Positions 52,611-64,000 of a stretch of DNA of 64,000 nt are shown here, one piece after another. The DNA lies in NCBI GenBank assembly GCA_023653785.1, contig JAMKCH010012417.1:1-64000 (forward strand). The letters are read 5' to 3'. The notes under the pieces are model-generated. The model was not told the origin of the DNA, did no database searches, and worked only from the letters and a program-made list of their open reading frames with translations. How positions within the stretch are numbered: the stretch's first letter is position 1; the number at the start of each line of letters is the position of its first letter. The DNA comes from Ophioderma brevispina (taxonomy: Eukaryota; Echinodermata; Ophiuroidea; Amphilepidida; Ophiodermatidae). The position numbers and the translations under genes were made by a program.

Positions 52611-52828
52611 GCTTGGGGACCAGAAGATTTGGAAGCAGCATAAAATTTACATATAAACACCATTCAATTAGCTTTACTCAAAAATGCCTTCGACATGTTT
52701 CTTTTTGAGAATGGAACCAGTCATATGTGGCTTTTTATCCATCCGACTTTAACATCTTCGATTGACAAAAATTGTGAGGGACATACGTGTGAGGGTTGCG
52801 CAAAAATAATTATTTTACCTTGCCTTAC

Positions 52829-52990
52829 CAACGTATTTCCGTGAAAGATAGTGTATTCAATCAGTTTCTGTTCCTAGACGAAGACGTGCCAAGCCACAAG
52901 GGTCCTCCTTGGCAGATATCCATACCAGGCAGTTCCATAACATAACGTTGATGTTATGCATCTTGTTGCTTTTCAAGAAATCCTCGTCCT
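52829..52990 (-). CDS. Hephaestin/ceruloplasmin-like exon, end of domain 2 first half (frameshifted)
   Basis: Most upstream exon found of a multicopper oxidase gene read right to left. It has an acceptor (ttcacag) at 52991 and a donor (gtaagg) after 52829. The start reads EDEDFLKSNKMHNIN, matching the family block DxxFxxSNxMHxING. Further on, in other frames, PGMDICQGG, AWHVF and GLGTET can be recognised, then YTIFHGNTL up to the donor. At least four single- or double-base indels are needed to join these. In one frame the exon stops at TGA just after GTETD. It abuts the next exon in phase 0, as expected for the family, so the splice sites survive although the reading frame does not. Either this exon has decayed or the assembly carries indel errors here; the neighbouring exons are clean. 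The preceding exons were not found. Confidence 0.75.
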
Positions 52991-53139
52991 CTGTGAAGAC
53001 AAAGCGGAAATAATAATCAATCGTTAATAATTATTTTTCAATGGGCGAATTTTTTTTTTTGAAAATCTGAAAAAGTACTATTAACATCACTTTTTGTTAA
53101 ACGTGTGTGTGTGGGTGTGTGTGTGTGGGGGGGGGGTTG

Positions 53140-54555
53140 TTGCGGGTTTTTCAAATACAAGGAAGCGTGAATGATCTAATAGGAAATATGCATTGCCATT
53201 ACTGCCGTTCACTCCGGCTTGCACTTTTCGCTTATAGATAGAACCTTCATTTTATGTCACTTTTTTACAGTGTATCAATATATATAAACTTTTTATCAGG
53301 TATCTACTGACTGCAAAAACGCCGGTCTTAAACATACAACACTAACTGATGTTTGAGCTTGACGGTGTTAATTGTCGGTGTTAATTAGAGTTAGGTTCAT
53401 CATTTACATGAGTGTTACGGTCACCTTGACAAGGCCAAAACCACCTACAAAACTACGGCATTCAAACTACTGAAAACTAGAACAAACACTGTGAACTTGA
53501 GTTAAATTTTAAAACAAAGTATTATTTAGTTGTGTGTTTAAATCAATCTCATCAAAACATCGATTAGGTATCAAGAATCAAGATGATCTATATAAAGTTG
53601 TTAATTGATTGAACTACTATAACTTACTACTGTGTGTGCCGCGACGCGAGCTGCAGCGAGATTACAATTAAGATGCGGAACTTGCAAAGAGTCCCTGGCG
53701 AATATTCCAGCGGAAAACTCCAATTTCCAATAGTGGAACGTGTCCACGGACGACTTGGTCTTACTGAAGGAAAACCAGCTCCTAATGCGACTCCCGAAGC
53801 TCGGAGTCGACTAACTATAAAGTCCAAAAGTGCTGTAGCTGGTTTATCGTGGTTAACTCAGAGGCCACGGAATACAAAACCGAACCCGGCTACACAATCG
53901 GAGCACGGCCTGGCGCTGAGACTACTATGACAATGTCCACTATAGGGAGTTAGTACAGACTGTGATTACGGTCACGTCAAATTAGAAACTCTGCCTAGAA
54001 CTTGGAGCAAAGATGTTGTGATACTCTGTTAAAACTTGGAGCACGATGGTATGAAAACTCTCTTGGAGTAATGATGTTAAGAAACTCTCCCTCCTCTTCT
54101 CTCCCAGGGGCTTTTATATCCTCTCAAACAATTCTAGAAGGATATAGTCCTCTCTATATATGAGTCATGTACTAAAATAGTCCAGTACATCTAAGTCGGG
54201 AAATGCCTCTACCATTCCAATGTACTGTATAGATTTGGGATCTCATCGCAGCTACTCACTGACTGTGTAATTATTCAGCGTGCGCACTAGGTCGACTCCT
54301 ACCACCTGGGTTGATCTCCTAGACTCCAGAACTTTCTAATAAAATCACTAGGTTGTCGACGCTCTCCGGTTTCGTTTTATCTGAGTCTTCTGTTTTCATT
54401 ATATTTGCTTCACACACACCAGTATGCACATAAACCAGGGTATTTTTATATTATATACTAGACTAATTTATTAATATTTTATGTGCTAATTATGACTTAA
54501 TCTTGCTCAAAGTGAATAAATCATGTAATTCTTGGGGCTGTAATACAAGAGCATC
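53140..54555. other. No oxidase exon found here
   Basis: Searched by eye on the minus strand for the expected upstream domain 2 exon (a LLFxVxDExxSWxxxDN pattern); none seen. Contains the GC-richer unknown frame at 53634-53930 and partial gtgttaa words near 53340-53390. Confidence 0.4.
53985..54090. repeat. Short tandem repeat, about 40 bp unit
   Basis: Three related units containing aaactct...cttggagcaa/cga and atgatgt/atggta. Just upstream, 53634-53930 holds a GC-richer open frame of 98 codons (MCRDASCSEITIKMRNLQRV start) that I do not recognise; it might be part of an LTR or other repeat. Confidence 0.5.
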
Positions 54556-54559
54556 ACAA

Positions 54560-56255
54560 TAATCTTAAAACACTAAAAGCTACTCTTATATGCAGATGAC
54601 ACAAACATTTTTCTCTCAAACCTAACATTATAGCACTTTTTAAAACATGAATCCTGAACTGAGGGCGGCTGTGTAGTGACTTATACCACTCACTTTTCAC
54701 TAATGCGGCCCGAGTTCAATCCCCTGCGGCGCCTGGTCGTACATGCCATTTGATTGCCGATCCATGCCCGTCATCGCAGGTTTTCTCGAGTACTTCGTTT
54801 CCGCCTGCATCTAAAGAGGACTTTCCTCCAATAAGCCTTCCTGTTGTTCTGGGATTTACCGTGTGTGATAGCAGCCCTAGGCGCTCCAAAGCGGTCGCCA
54901 AGGAACTTAGGTGGATTTGTCGGAGCGTTATAGAATAATATGATTAGATGTAAACCTCGCAAAATCCCGACTGGGTTCGGGCTAAAAATTTCTCTCAAGT
55001 TTAAAAACTAACTACAGCTTTTCTCCAAACACACAACACTAATCACAAGCAAACATTAATAGATACCAGACAATATCCCAGGTACACGTAAACCATATTC
55101 TTGGCCATCCAATTCGACGACAAACAACATGGAATGAAACACATCAAACCTCTGTCACTACCAAAGGTCTCACGCATTGGTACAATCTACCAGAGTTAAA
55201 TACCACCTTCCGGACTACACCTTAAATCAACTTACCTCACACTCCCATACCTTAGCTACCGTAACATCATCTGGGCCTCCACCATATCTTCACGACTCAG
55301 CGGACTACCAAACTTAAAATAACACAGAATGGGCCATTGCTATCCAAACTCCCCCCAGAACTCACACCTTTCCATTCTTCACGCACTGAAAACACTGAAA
55401 TTAGAGCACCTCAACCAACTCAAAACAGCGCTTTCAGTTTGACTATCACAGCAATCATTTACCTCCGAACTTCAGCAATTAACTTTACCACAAACAGACA
55501 ATCCACAGCTATAACACCAGACAAGCCGACAAACTTCATCTTCCCTCCCAAAATCTTCCTCTGAAGCACTTATTTCGTATCACGCGCAAAATTTTGAATG
55601 ATCTTCCAGAATCCATCACAACATTACAACAAAAATAACCTTTTAAAGCTCACCTAAAAAAAAACCATTTCATCAACCGTACAAGTCTTTAAATTTCTCC
55701 CAAGTCCCCTTTCTCTCCTCACTTTCTTCTTCAGCTCATTTCTATCTCTTTCCTTATTTTTCTCTTCATACTTTACTCTTTACTTTTTCTTCTTCCTCAT
55801 TATGTAAGATATTACAGACCTCAGCAAGACATGTTAAAAGTCTTCCTTCTTGTCCAAATTTCCGTATCCCGTATTCCCGTTAAGTGGTTTGTTTAGATCA
55901 GATATATTGGTTGTTTTTGTGTTTTGTTGTTTTGTTTTTGGTTTTGTGTTTTTTGTTATGTATAGTTACCTCTGTAATATTACCTATTTAATATTCTATA
56001 TGATCCCTTACTTGTATCATTATTGGTAATCTTGATTAAATTTTACTTTCGTATTACAGGGCCGCAATAACCATAAGCCCTATCGGGCTGTCCATTACTG
56101 GTCCTAACATACCATATCACCTCACCCCGTCATGCCGTTCGTCTTAGTACAGTTTTACAATTGATACTTTACGTATTATATATAACAACTGCATGATCCT
56201 TTTGTAACGTACGATATGTTAATTCTGAATCTTGGAATCTTGAATCTTTATTAAC
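54560..56255 (+). pseudogene. LINE C-terminal half and 3' UTR, interrupted by a SINE
   Basis: An RT active-site remnant, LLYADDTNIFLSNLT, is coded at about 54585-54630. After an inserted SINE (54655-55005) the LINE resumes. It shows LTLPYLSYRNIIWAST-type sequence in mixed frames at 55230-55300. HSSRTENTEIRAPQPTQNSA and its alternate frame (FHALKTLKLEHLNQLKTALS) follow at 55370-55430. A remnant resembling the usual WNSLPES-type motif lies at 55590-55620. The 3' end at about 56225-56255 carries a short tandem TTGAATC/TTGGAATC tail, a common 3' signature in L2/CR1-like elements. Many stops; non-functional. Confidence 0.75.
54655..55005 (+). mobile_element. tRNA-derived SINE inserted in a LINE
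   Basis: Starts with a tRNA-like head (gcggctgtgtagtgactta... with a pol III B-box-like gagttcaatccc near 54710), followed by a GC-richer unrelated body that ends near 55005. It interrupts LINE sequence that continues on both sides, so it is the younger insertion. Boundaries are approximate and no target duplication was confirmed. Confidence 0.6.
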
Positions 56256-56259
56256 ACTT

Positions 56260-58040
56260 CCTATGGTATCAAACAATATTAAAATAGCTTATAAAGACAC
56301 ACGGACTTCTTTTAGGTCAAAGTGATATCAAACAAAAAATAACAACTCTGATGTTCCAAACACCACACAACTAATCTTTATCAACCAATCCTGGTGTTAC
56401 CTTAACCCTCGTCTTACCAGGGGGGTGGGGGTGGGTAAACCCCTATTGAACTTTGCTTTCCTGCACTAAAAGTGAAGAAAAACTTTCGTAAAATCTTCTA
56501 GGTAATCATTCTATCATCCCTTCCGGGGTTAGGGTGCCGTCAAAGTCGAGGGTGGTTGCCACCCAAGGATATTGTTGGTGTATTTGTTGATAATATGATG
56601 CACGTATGGCTCTAAAACTCTCATTATGTAAAAAACTAGCCAATTGCCATCATTTAGGAGCTGAAAACAGCATGAAAAATCCGATATTCCTACGTTTAGT
56701 GCAAAAATTGGATTTTCGACCTATTTCTGTAGAAAATGGCAATTTTACCCGATTCGCGACTTGATGACGTCATGGGGACGCCATAGATATTGGTACTTAT
56801 TTTGGTACTATTTTGGTATCATGGAACGAGGAGGACCATGGCTATCCCCTGGTATAAAATCTAGCACTCGGATGCCTTAGATACGAATCTCGATTCCCCC
56901 TTGGTACCTGAATGGTAACAAAAAGAAAGCGGAGTGATGGCAGTAATACGAGGTGGATGTCTGATGATGCCCCCGAAGCTGTGGTCCCTCTGGCTAGTGT
57001 GTTTTAGATCTAATCACATCACGCCAGTGGTGTTGGTACATAAGGAATCAACACTCATTGTGTCACATAGGAATTTTACCTCAGCTAAAAAATGTACCCC
57101 CAAAATTGATGAATATCACTTTTGTGGTTCAAAGGTGATTTAATCTAAGTGTTTTGACGGTTTCCATATTACCCAATAATACCCCGCATCGCTACACTAT
57201 TATATCATGTGGTAATGTTAAACACCCGGAAGTCTCAAGTTTAATAATGGTTTGGGTATGTACGTGCCTCCGAGATTCTGGAAGTGGACAGATTCTATAC
57301 CACTTTTTCCGAAAAAGAGACTAGCTTACCAGAGATGTAGATTTTGACCTCAATTTAACACAATTTTGACATTTTATTGCTCAACTTTAGAAACGTACTA
57401 GAAACTAAAGGTTTAATTTTTTTTAAAGTGCTTTTTTTGTTTTTGGAAATTTTAAAACTGGCATAAAATAAACGCATTCGCCTTAAAATGACGTCCACGT
57501 TGAAGGCACGTCGCTGTATTTGTATTAACAAAACGTACACTGTAAGAAAATATTTAAAATGTGTGCAAGATTGCTTAGTTATATTATGCCCATTATAACA
57601 CTTAACATCAGTCCTTTCCAAAATAGAGTGTACATAATCAAAACTCTCAAATCTATTAGTGCCATCTGGTCACAATGTGTTTTTAGATTTAGTTAGACCT
57701 CGTCTACCTGAGCCATTTTTTGTAACAACGCACCCGAAGAGGGGTTTATCACCCTTGAATTTTCCTTACTGAATATTCATCCTATAACTTTGGGTACCAC
57801 AGGAATCTTAGGAGTTTTTTCTTTCCATTGGTACACACATTCCCATTATGACCTTACTATGACTTCATATAGGAAAGTATGAATTACTGGAGGTGGAAAC
57901 TTGATATTTTGCAATATATTTTTGTCTCGTGTGTAATATAAAAATAGTCAATATTAATTTAGAGGCCAAAACGCATGTAAATCTAATCTTCCCTTACGAA
58001 AATCATGTGTCGTGATATCCTGCGTCGTACTAGGTATGTT
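56260..58040. other. No gene recognised
   Basis: Apart from the repeat at 56785-56900, no known family was recognised. No oxidase exon was seen on the minus strand. Confidence 0.5.
56785..56900. repeat. Dispersed repeat shared with 61600-61735
   Basis: Shares ttggta tc atgga acgaggaggaccat and ccc ctggtat-like words with 61605-61660, in the same order and orientation. Function unknown. Confidence 0.5.
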
Positions 58041-58044
58041 AGGA

Positions 58045-58794
58045 CACTGCAACAAACTGGGGTGTTAACATTTTAACAGCAAGTCGGTGTCAAGCGAGTG
58101 AGTCTCAGTGTTTTAAAGGTGCAACGAGAGAGAGATTTCACATATCAGGTGTCCTAAAATCGAAAGTACTGATTGCTGCCCTGATGTAAAGCTTTACCAG
58201 CAAACAATACCCTGAGGTAAAGCTTTCATTAAAAACTATCCCAATCTGAAAGGGATTAAGCTGAGAAATGTTTCTTTGTAGGCAAAAATTGTGTTTTTAA
58301 AATTTCAATTTCGTATATGAGCAAATACAAAAGTCTGCCATGTTTTACATTGAATAGAGCAATTTAAATCACCTTTTTCTTTCTAAGACCTTTCTGTAGC
58401 CAATACAAGGTAAGAAATCGATTTGTTGTATAAGCTATGTGAAATACTATGATGCCACAATATGGGGTCCTTCAAATCTCTCGTTGCACCTTTAAATTAC
58501 ACCAGTAGTGTTTTTCCAAAAAAAAATTTGGCACCCGGCAATTGTTTAAAAATAATTACCACCGACCCCAAGCAGTGTCCATTAAACACCAATATTTTTT
58601 TCTTATAATATAACACCAACATGGTGTGGTATTTAACACGACAAATGATGTAAATCTAACACCGAAATGGTTGTAAATCAACACCGGAAATGGTTAAATC
58701 GAACACCAGTGGTTGCCAGTCCTTCTATTGATTCAGAGAGGGAGTTAAATTAACACCCATGGTGTTAAAGTAAACACACACAGTTTTGGCAGTG
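58045..58794. mobile_element. GTGTTAA-rich MITE, long copy with internal insertion
   Basis: Ends cactgcaacaaactggggtg and inverted cagttttggcagtg. The outer 90 bp and the right 300 bp are made of aacacc/ggtgtt words. A central block (about 58120-58490, bounded by caacgagagagagattt and its inverted form aaatctctcgttg) looks like a second element inserted inside. Confidence 0.75.
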
Positions 58795-59639
58795 TACTTC
58801 GCTCCCGAAAGGGAGGTGGTTGTCACCCTAGCCATTACTTAGAAATCACCCTGTATCCTACCTCCACACGGTTAGGGTGTTTGTTTTTGCATGTACAAAA
58901 TGTTAATGACTGTAGTTGATTGTATATCCATTTTGCACCAGGAAAAGTTTTAGTAGGGTGTTTAGGTTTAGCAGGGTGCCAGAAATAGAATGTGTGGCCC
59001 CTCTGTAGATGGTAGAAGAGGGTTAAACTAACTTTTTGGTGTCAGCGCTCTGGATTATGTAGATTGGCTTCTTAAATCATCCTCGTCTAAAATTCCGATT
59101 AATTTGCAAAATTTGGTCATTTGCTGGTCAATTTGGTCCAGAAAAGTAGCCAAAACGTCATTTTATCACACATTTGTACTTTAGGTTCGTACATGACAAG
59201 TCTTTTATTACACATATTAACAATTTATAATTATAGATGTGGCCTTAGTGCAATATTAATCTTAGAGTTAATAGTATAAAGCTTTTATAGCAGGATAAAA
59301 AGACTTATTTGTAAACCTCTGAAAGTAATGCTACTCATAATAACCTTTCCTCCATAATTTGAGCACATTTTTTTTGACCAAAAAAAAAAATGGACATGAC
59401 AATGGTATGTCATGGCGGAGACATTGTCCACAAGTAAGTTTAAGAGTGATTCTGGTAAGTCATTACTAATCAACAGGAAAGATTCAAATGAGAATTAAAT
59501 GAACTTTTGTCAATATCGGTCCAAATCTTGCCTCAAAAATACATAACACAGGTAAAAACTATTATGATTATTATAATCCCAGTATCAAGTAGTATATATA
59601 TGAAACCAGTAGTCGAAAGGGAAAGGAGTTAAGATACTT

Positions 59640-61500
59640 GATAGTGTAATCAAACAAATGCAGGATTATGATGGACATTGGCAACCGTGTTGTAAAAGGA
59701 GCTCCTGAAATAGTACGCCACTTACCATGATCTCAATTTATCAAAACAACAGGCCGTAGTCCAGCAAAACTTGAAGTTGCGGAAGTAACACCAATTTATA
59801 AGAAAGATGATGCCATGAAATGTTTCGAATTACGCACTGTGTCAGTTCTACCGGGTTTGTCAAAAATACTCGGAACGATTGTTTTTAAAAGGTGTATAGA
59901 TTTTATAGACAATCATAAAATACTAAATGAAAAAAACCGTTTGGTTTCCGAGCAAACAATCCAACATACATGGCATTATTCAAACTGGTTGGACAAAATA
60001 CTAAGCCGTGGAAAAATAATGAATCTACAATTGGAATATTTTTGGATTATCCCAGCTTCGACCCATTAACCATAAGATATTATTACATAAACTAGAAATT
60101 ATGGGTTTTAGTTGGGCGTTGTTAACATCCTGTTTACAAAAAACTATTTAAGCAATTAGAAAACGTATGTGGTAGTATCAAATCATGTGAATTGAAACTA
60201 AAAATATTATTTTTTGGGTACCACAGGGTTCAATTTACTAGGCCCTTTGCTATTTTATACTCTATATTAACGATACTTGTAACACTACTCACCGGTATAG
60301 AATTTCATATTGTTTGCTGACGACACTCCAATATTGTATTCGCATAAGGACATTGACCAGCAGGTTGAATTAATTTAATAGAGCATTGAGAGGAGAAAGG
60401 ACGCAATTGGTTCAAGGCCAATTAAATATCAGTGAAGCCAGTAAGTAAAAATAATTACATGGTGTTGGGTACACCGAAACAATATGAGGAATGAATTATC
60501 CAATAACGACCAGCGAATAAATAATGAATGAAAAACGAAATTAAAAATATTTTGGATAATACAGATATGAAAGGGTAACAAATACAAAATTTCTTGGTGT
60601 ATATAGATGAAAATTATGGAAATGTCATATGATTAAGCCGATCTAAAAACCAATTGACAAAAAAAATTGGTTGTCTTAAACAAACTTAAACATTTCATAC
60701 CAGAGTGTATTACTTTATTCCTATATTGTACTCTCATCTTACCTTACATTTACATTAGGGCATCTTGATATGGGGGACTAATGACAAAACTACTTAGATA
60801 AACTAACAAAGCTTCACAAAATGGGCAGTAAGGGCAATATCAAATAGCCATTACAGACGTCATACTGCACCCTTATTTACAAAATATAATTTGCCTTAAA
60901 TATAGTAGATGTATACAAACTAGAGCTTGGTGTGTTTATGTATAAATACTCTCCCAACCAGTTACCGAGTATATTTAAAGGATTTTTACAAAACGCATGT
61001 GATATTCATAAGTATGGCACGAGAAAATTCACATTAAATCTTACCCAGAAAAGAAATAATAAGTTTCACCGATTCAATCTGTGCGAAAAACATCAGCCAT
61101 CCTTTGGAACCATTTGGGTGGCAACATATCAAAAAACTCGAAATCAGTTACCCCTTCGTAACAATTTATTTAATTAAACGGTGAACTATTTCCAAATACA
61201 CATAATACTTTTGAACATTGTTACTATATACTTATACTGCAATTTTGTTTGATGGCAATTTGAATTAAGGTTTGCATTGAACATTGTCTATTTCTCGTGT
61301 TGTATGGACTGAAATGTCTTGTTTTTTAGTTATGTGTTGTAACATTTACTTTTAGGGGTTGACCAAGTTTTATTGTATTGTCTCATTGGCCTTTTGGTCA
61401 ACTCCTCCATATTTGTGGTCATGTTAATGTATATCTTGTGTATTGGTTTGTTTTTTTTATGGAAAAATAATAAAGTTGAAAGTTGAAGTTTTAAAAAAAA
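59640..61500 (+). pseudogene. LINE (CR1/L2-like) reverse transcriptase and 3' end
   Basis: Plus strand: AKLEVAEVTPIYKKDDAMKC, then VSVLPGLSKILGTIVFKRCI and DFIDNHKILNEKN (RT fingers) at 59760-59960. It continues IPASTH/INHKILLHKLEIMGFS in shifted frames, WVPQGSIY-type sequence near 60215, and a FADDTPILYSHKDIDQQVEL motif near 60310-60365. KFLGVYR, KCHMIK, LNKLKHFIPE follow. The C-terminal region (60925-61170) includes ELGVFMYKYSPNQLPSIFKG and DIHKYGTRKFT. The 3' end near 61460-61500 has aataaagttgaaagttgaag followed by an A run. Many frameshifts; inactive. Confidence 0.85.
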
Positions 61501-61784
61501 GAGGTAATATACATAAACATTGATATTATAATGTCTTAATGACATGTTACGCTAAGATTTAATATTACAACAAAACTGGACACATTGCAAAACATAAGGT
61601 GGTCCTTATTTTGTATCAATGGAAAGAGGGGACCATAGTATCCACTGGTATCAAAATTTCATAAGCATCGGGTTGCTTTACAACAAATTCGGGGGGGGGG
61701 GGGGGGGAACCCCCGCCCTTGGTAAATCGGATACAAAAAAGGCTGGTAATAAGACGGGGTTTAAAAACTATATTTAGAGATAAG

Positions 61785-61968
61785 GTATGATTTGAGAACC
61801 GGTATTCTCTTTACGGACGAATTGAACCCAAGGCGCCGATTTACCATTATTTTAAGTGGAAAGTAAAACGAGCGCGGAGGCCGAGTTTTCCACCAAAAAT
61901 TTTTAATGGTGTTCGCGGGTTTCAATTCGTCGTAAGAAGGTACCGGTCCAAAATCATACCTTTATTCT
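61785..61968. repeat. Palindrome with ~70 bp arms
   Basis: Left gaaccggtattctc...acggacgaattgaaccc is inverted at 61915-61968 (gtttcaattcgtcgta...ggtaccggtcc). The centre has a CG-rich word gcgcggaggccgag. The same cgaattgaacccggg word recurs at 62240, so the palindrome may belong to a larger element reaching about 62260. Confidence 0.65.
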
Positions 61969-62269
61969 ACTTCTTAAACAGCCAAATTATCATTTAAGGT
62001 CATCTTTACCCCAATTTAGCTGATTTACGACTTCTTAAATACAACAAGAAAGGACTGCATGCCACCACCCAGTGAAAACAATCGGACTACCCGTTGAACG
62101 CAACGGTAATACGCAACGCGAGCAAAACCGTTGGCAGGCGCGCGCGTAAGTAGAAGTAAGCAAAAACGCGGTATGACGCGAGTTCTTAAACCTAAAAATA
62201 ACCTTCAATACGCAGCGGCGTACTACCGGGTTCAATTAACGAATTGAACCCGGGCATCAGACAATGAAA

Positions 62270-64000
62270 TGCTTCTTCTATTTTCACAGCTGTTTAAGGA
62301 ATTGTACTTTACTCTGGGGCCATAATTGTCTTGGAATAAAAACGCGCGCTGTACTCGTTGCGCCGTACTCGTTCTACTGCAACCCGATGGGCGGAGTTTT
62401 GGACGGGAAAGCGGGGCGTACGTTCTAAAATGTCCATGAAATTATGCAAACCAGAGTGAGAAAGCGTACGACTAATATTAAAACTTCTTTCAAAAAGAAG
62501 GGAGTATTGATACTTCCGGGGAGAGGAAATTCGATCTAGCAGTACGATTAGCCTGTATCTTCACAGAAAACCGCCCGTTTTGATTTACCGATGGGACTGT
62601 AAATTACTGGCAAGATATTTTTCCTGTAAAAAAAAACAAGACGACGGTGAGTCCGTTACAGAATCCGTTAAAATACACCCATTTCTAAAAAGTGCACAGT
62701 TTGAACACTCTTAATAACCTTGTTAAATTAAACATCTAAATTATGTTATTCCAAAAGTTTATATAAAAAGTTTAGCTCGCAAATGACCAAAAAACTAGCT
62801 CTAATTTTTTACCCGTTGTTTCCTTAAACTTGATTGTCACATACCCACTTCTAAAGCAAAATTCGACACGCTTTTTAACTATTGTAAAGGCCATGAGGGG
62901 GACTCATTACTAGGGCTGTCGATGGCATGTTATTTTTATTGACGACATGTTGATATAATTTGATTTCATCGACAAATCATTCATCAAACTGATGTATGCC
63001 TTTATCTAAATTCTAGTTTTAGAATGGACAACACTGGAAACTCAATACCCACATGATCCAGTCATACACAGGCATATAGACCGTCAGCCCCGAAGGTTTG
63101 GTTAGAAGAACGACGAGATACACAATATCTGAATCCGGGAAAAATTAAGAGAAAATTCTAACTTTTGTAAATATGAAAGTCTGCCGGAGAGCCGTTGTTG
63201 CGTGTAGCCACCGGAGAGGGGTGAAGTTAATATGGGGTCAAATGGTTGAACTCCTCTAAATCTAATGAATATAGCTCAAATTATTCCCTATTTATTTAGG
63301 AGTAAAATCAGAAGTCCCTGGGGTCACATGTGTGTGGTACTTCCTTTCTAAGATATTTTAGGAAAATAGGCTAAAGGTCATTTGTTTATTCAGAAAGGTC
63401 AACAATTGTAATACCAAGATCTCTTTGTAAAAATATTAAAAAAAAAATAGTAATGATACTGATTCAAAATATGCTTTTTATTTTTGCACAAGGGTGGTTC
63501 CATTTCATAGGGAGGGGGTTATAAGGTACCGTCCCCATCGAGTCCTATAGGGAATTTGTTACCCCTTCCATTTATAAACAAAAAGGAGATGCCCGAACCG
63601 TGCAAAAAAGCATTTCATTATTTGGAGGCGTATCATTAAAATATTTAAAAAAAATATTTTACAAACAAATCTGGGAATTTGAACGGGGACCTTTCTTGAT
63701 AAACAAAATTGACCTTTAGCCCTGTGTTTCCAAATTCTGGAAAGGAAGCCACCAACACAAGTTTGACCCAATTGATTTTACTCCTGACTTACCTAACGAA
63801 TAATTTGAGCTATCTTACATTAGATTTAGAGCGTTCAAACCATTGACCCCTACTAGTAACTTTACCCCTCTCCTGGGGCTCCACGCAACAACGGGTCCCC
63901 GGCAGACTTACATATTTGCAAAAAGTTATATTTTCTCTGACTTTCACGTGTTCGATATTGTAGCTCGTTCGTTAACCAAAAACCTCTGGGCTGGGAATGC
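62270..64000. other. No gene recognised
   Basis: AT-rich; short frames without motifs. The 5' part of the oxidase gene may lie beyond the window. Confidence 0.5.

Larger units (their letters stand above)
48470..52800. mobile_element. Large inverted-repeat element (about 4.3 kb) with GCCATTTTG arms
   Basis: Outer left gcgcaacccactgattttct...ggtcccca pairs with the inverted right end (tctggtcccc...gcgcaaccc). Next on each side come repeats of aaatggccgccattttga with attagcaaaaatt/tatgcaaatt words: about 48580-48760 on the left, 52080-52590 on the right. Further in, a 230-base block (48860-49090) is inverted at 51595-51830 (paired words caaccacattgaccgatgca and ccatgtcac...acaatgcagttgcagaaag). 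The interior 49100-51540 holds no recognised transposase. Confidence 0.75.

Noticed and set aside
62035..62235. 66-codon minus-strand frame in CpG-rich block
   Set aside because: Composition-driven; no similarity recognised and no splice or start support.

Overview
Eukaryotic, animal-like genomic DNA: AT-rich, gene-poor, and filled with transposon remnants, hairpin (foldback) elements and simple repeats. No bacterial or organellar genes are visible. The one recognisable host gene is a multi-exon multicopper oxidase of the hephaestin/ceruloplasmin type. Several non-LTR retrotransposon families, a Penelope-like element, a Tc1/mariner-type transposase, tRNA-derived SINEs and many palindromic non-autonomous DNA elements surround it. 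The mixture suits a marine invertebrate, possibly an echinoderm, hemichordate or lancelet. Species assignment is inference only.

Host gene: the hephaestin-like gene runs on the minus strand from about 52.99 kb down to about 33.9 kb. I could place seven exons: 52829-52990, 47240-47363, 43547-43721, 37509-37789, 36959-37170, 34481-34628 and about 33928-34208. They encode the second half of cupredoxin domain 2, all of domain 3 and much of domain 4. Splice sites are canonical, and intron phases agree at five junctions and at the sixth if exon 52829-52990 is repaired for its indels. The start (domain 1) and the end (domains 5-6) were not found as normal exons. A second, intronless, multiply frameshifted copy of one cupredoxin unit lies at 13718-14320 on the same strand.

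Mobile DNA, left to right: 1-17 kb holds small inverted-repeat elements, one TTAA-flanked repeat, a SINE fragment and LINE scraps. 17.3-19.2 kb holds a GAGTTT-rich foldback and a short tandem array. 21.05-24.06 kb holds a minus-strand SINE beside a decayed endonuclease-RT LINE. 27-29 kb holds a foldback and a minus-strand CR1-like LINE. 29.8-33.9 kb holds MITE-like repeats. 35.2-36.75 kb is a minisatellite within an intron. 38.1-43 kb is a nest of Penelope, mariner, MITE and tRNA-like foldback sequences. 44.28-47.13 kb is a 2.85 kb Mutator-like foldback with an exact 10 bp target duplication and a 152-base A run. 48.1-52.8 kb is another large inverted repeat. 54.56-56.25 kb is a LINE split by a SINE. 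58.0-61.5 kb holds a MITE and another LINE.

The most unusual theme is the number of long hairpin elements whose arms are made of short reiterated motifs, several of them inside introns of the oxidase gene. Single-base indels in otherwise well-preserved coding segments and long homopolymers mean that some breaks could be sequencing or assembly errors. Nothing was searched or computed; every family assignment is by eye.
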